DNA from: an uncultured Oscillospiraceae bacterium
GTDB lineage: Bacteria; Bacillota; Clostridia; Oscillospirales; Oscillospiraceae
Reading direction: 5' to 3'
NCBI GenBank assembly: GCA_937915075.1
Contig: CALDMA010000215.1
Coordinates: 1-5,243, forward strand
Length of the DNA: 5,243 nt
The number at the start of each line of letters is the position of its first letter. The first letter of the stretch is position 1. The notes under the pieces are model-generated. The model had not been told where the DNA came from. It ran no database searches and was given only the letters and a program-made list of their open reading frames with translations. The position numbers were made by a program, and so were the translations under genes. Positions 4,475-5,243 of this stretch are shown one piece after another.

Positions 4475-5243
4475 AAAGAGAAACTAAAACAGTATGGATG
4501 TATTTGCTGCTGATCGTCGGCTTTTGGGCATTTACCTTCGTGACACTGAATTTTTGGCTGAAGCCGTATTCTGAGGCGTATGCCGAGACGGGAACGATCA
4601 CTGTCGGATATATTGTGTATGCACTGATCGGCATGGCGTTTTCCACACCGGCACCGTTCCTGTCCGTTTTGATTTTGGCGCTTAGCCGGGAGCAAATCGG
4701 GATGAAAGCATTCTTTTCCCGCATTTTCCATACGGAAAACAAACAAAAAACCGTCCTTCTGACTGCGGACTTCTGCATGACAGCACTGCTTTTTGCACTG
4801 CTGCGCGGTACACCCAACGGTTCGCCGTGGTATATGCTTCCGCTGGGACTTCTTGTGATGATTCCGTTTGTCGGTATTGCAGAAGAGGTCGGTTGGCGCG
4901 GCTTTTTACAGCCCGAGCTGGAAAAACACATGAAATTCCCGTTCAGCGTGCTGACGGTTGCTGCAATATGGGATGTCTGGCATATAGATCTGTGGCTTGA
5001 TCCCACATCTAATCATTACGGAGACAGCTTCATCGGGTTTAGCATCAACATTCTCGTCTGGGCATTTGCGCTGGCAGCGCTTTATAAGGCGACAAAAAGC
5101 ATCATGGCGTGTGCGGTCTACCACGCATTTATGGATGCCATCGGTGCGGTATACGACTGGAATGCACTGTTCGATGCTTTTCCCGGTGACCTCTGCACGA
5201 ATCTCTACCGTGCCGTCATGCTGCTCGGCTCCGCTGCACTGTG
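4471..5243 (+). CDS. CPBP family intramembrane protease, 3' partial
   Basis: The 257 visible residues form a polytopic membrane protein that continues past the window. Hydrophobic segments lie at about 8-30, 44-72, 95-111, 121-137, 158-170, 187-205 and 211-226. The CPBP (CAAX protease and bacteriocin-processing, formerly Abi) signature is present: motif 1 EEVGWRGF with Glu138, Glu139 and Arg143, motif 2 WDVWH with His171, and motif 3 HAFMD with His218 and Asp222. These residues build the intramembrane glutamyl protease site known from Rce1 relatives. Bacterial members are implicated in bacteriocin immunity, peptide maturation or envelope regulation; which applies here is unknown. The start overlaps the preceding small frame by 4 bases, so it belongs to the hydrolase operon and would share its proposed TetR control. 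No stop is reached before 5243, and the missing part is probably short. Confidence 0.9.
   Translation, partial: MKRETKTVWMYLLLIVGFWAFTFVTLNFWLKPYSEAYAETGTITVGYIVYALIGMAFSTPAPFLSVLILALSREQIGMKAFFSRIFHTENKQKTVLLTADFCMTALLFALLRGTPNGSPWYMLPLGLLVMIPFVGIAEEVGWRGFLQPELEKHMKFPFSVLTVAAIWDVWHIDLWLDPTSNHYGDSFIGFSINILVWAFALAALYKATKSIMACAVYHAFMDAIGAVYDWNALFDAFPGDLCTNLYRAVMLLGSAAL

Noticed and set aside
4431..5006. A 191-codon - strand frame in the CPBP region
   Set aside because: The + strand frame carries all three CPBP motifs; this is its shadow.
1..5243. tRNA, rRNA, CRISPR array or complete insertion sequence
   Set aside because: No regularly spaced direct repeats, transposase gene, or recognisable tRNA or rRNA segments were seen on either strand.

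Overview
This looks like a piece of a Gram-positive Clostridia chromosome, probably a gut Oscillospiraceae or Lachnospiraceae relative. The signs are strong AGGAGG-type ribosome sites, short operons with overlapping start and stop codons, moderately high GC, and family content typical of that group: DUF3795, a small M50-like membrane peptidase, a TetR regulator, a GNAT remnant, a linear amide C-N hydrolase and a CPBP protease. The taxonomic guess is inference; there is no marker gene. All supported genes are on the + strand.

Region 1 (1-1867) is the end of an operon: a 5'-truncated cysteine-rich DUF3795 protein, a 166-residue four-helix membrane protein with an HEGAH zinc motif, and a 276-residue lipoprotein of unknown function. 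It is closed by a strong hairpin terminator at 1825-1867. The stretch 1688-2055 holds no gene. Its first part can form hairpins but is of unknown nature, and its last part carries the promoter of region 2.

Region 2 (1995-3197) starts with a near-consensus promoter that has a palindrome in its spacer, followed by a TetR-family regulator. A GNAT acetyltransferase start codon overlaps the regulator's stop, but only 35 codons remain. The reading then switches abruptly into an AT-richer fragment of a VOC/glyoxalase gene that lacks its N-terminus. This is a recombination scar. A hairpin followed by a T-rich run ends the unit.

Region 3 (3203-5243) is a second operon. It encodes a membrane-anchored Ntn-type amide hydrolase resembling bile salt hydrolase and acyltransferase enzymes, an unrecognised 41-residue peptide, and a CPBP intramembrane protease cut by the window end. 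The three reading frames overlap by 4 bases at each junction, so they are probably translationally coupled.

The most interesting point is that the palindrome in the tetR promoter recurs, in inverted orientation, in front of the hydrolase operon. Sixteen of 18 bases are shared (1999-2016 against 3207-3224). This suggests that the TetR protein controls both itself and the hydrolase-peptide-CPBP operon, making regions 2 and 3 a small regulated membrane-enzyme system of unknown substrate.
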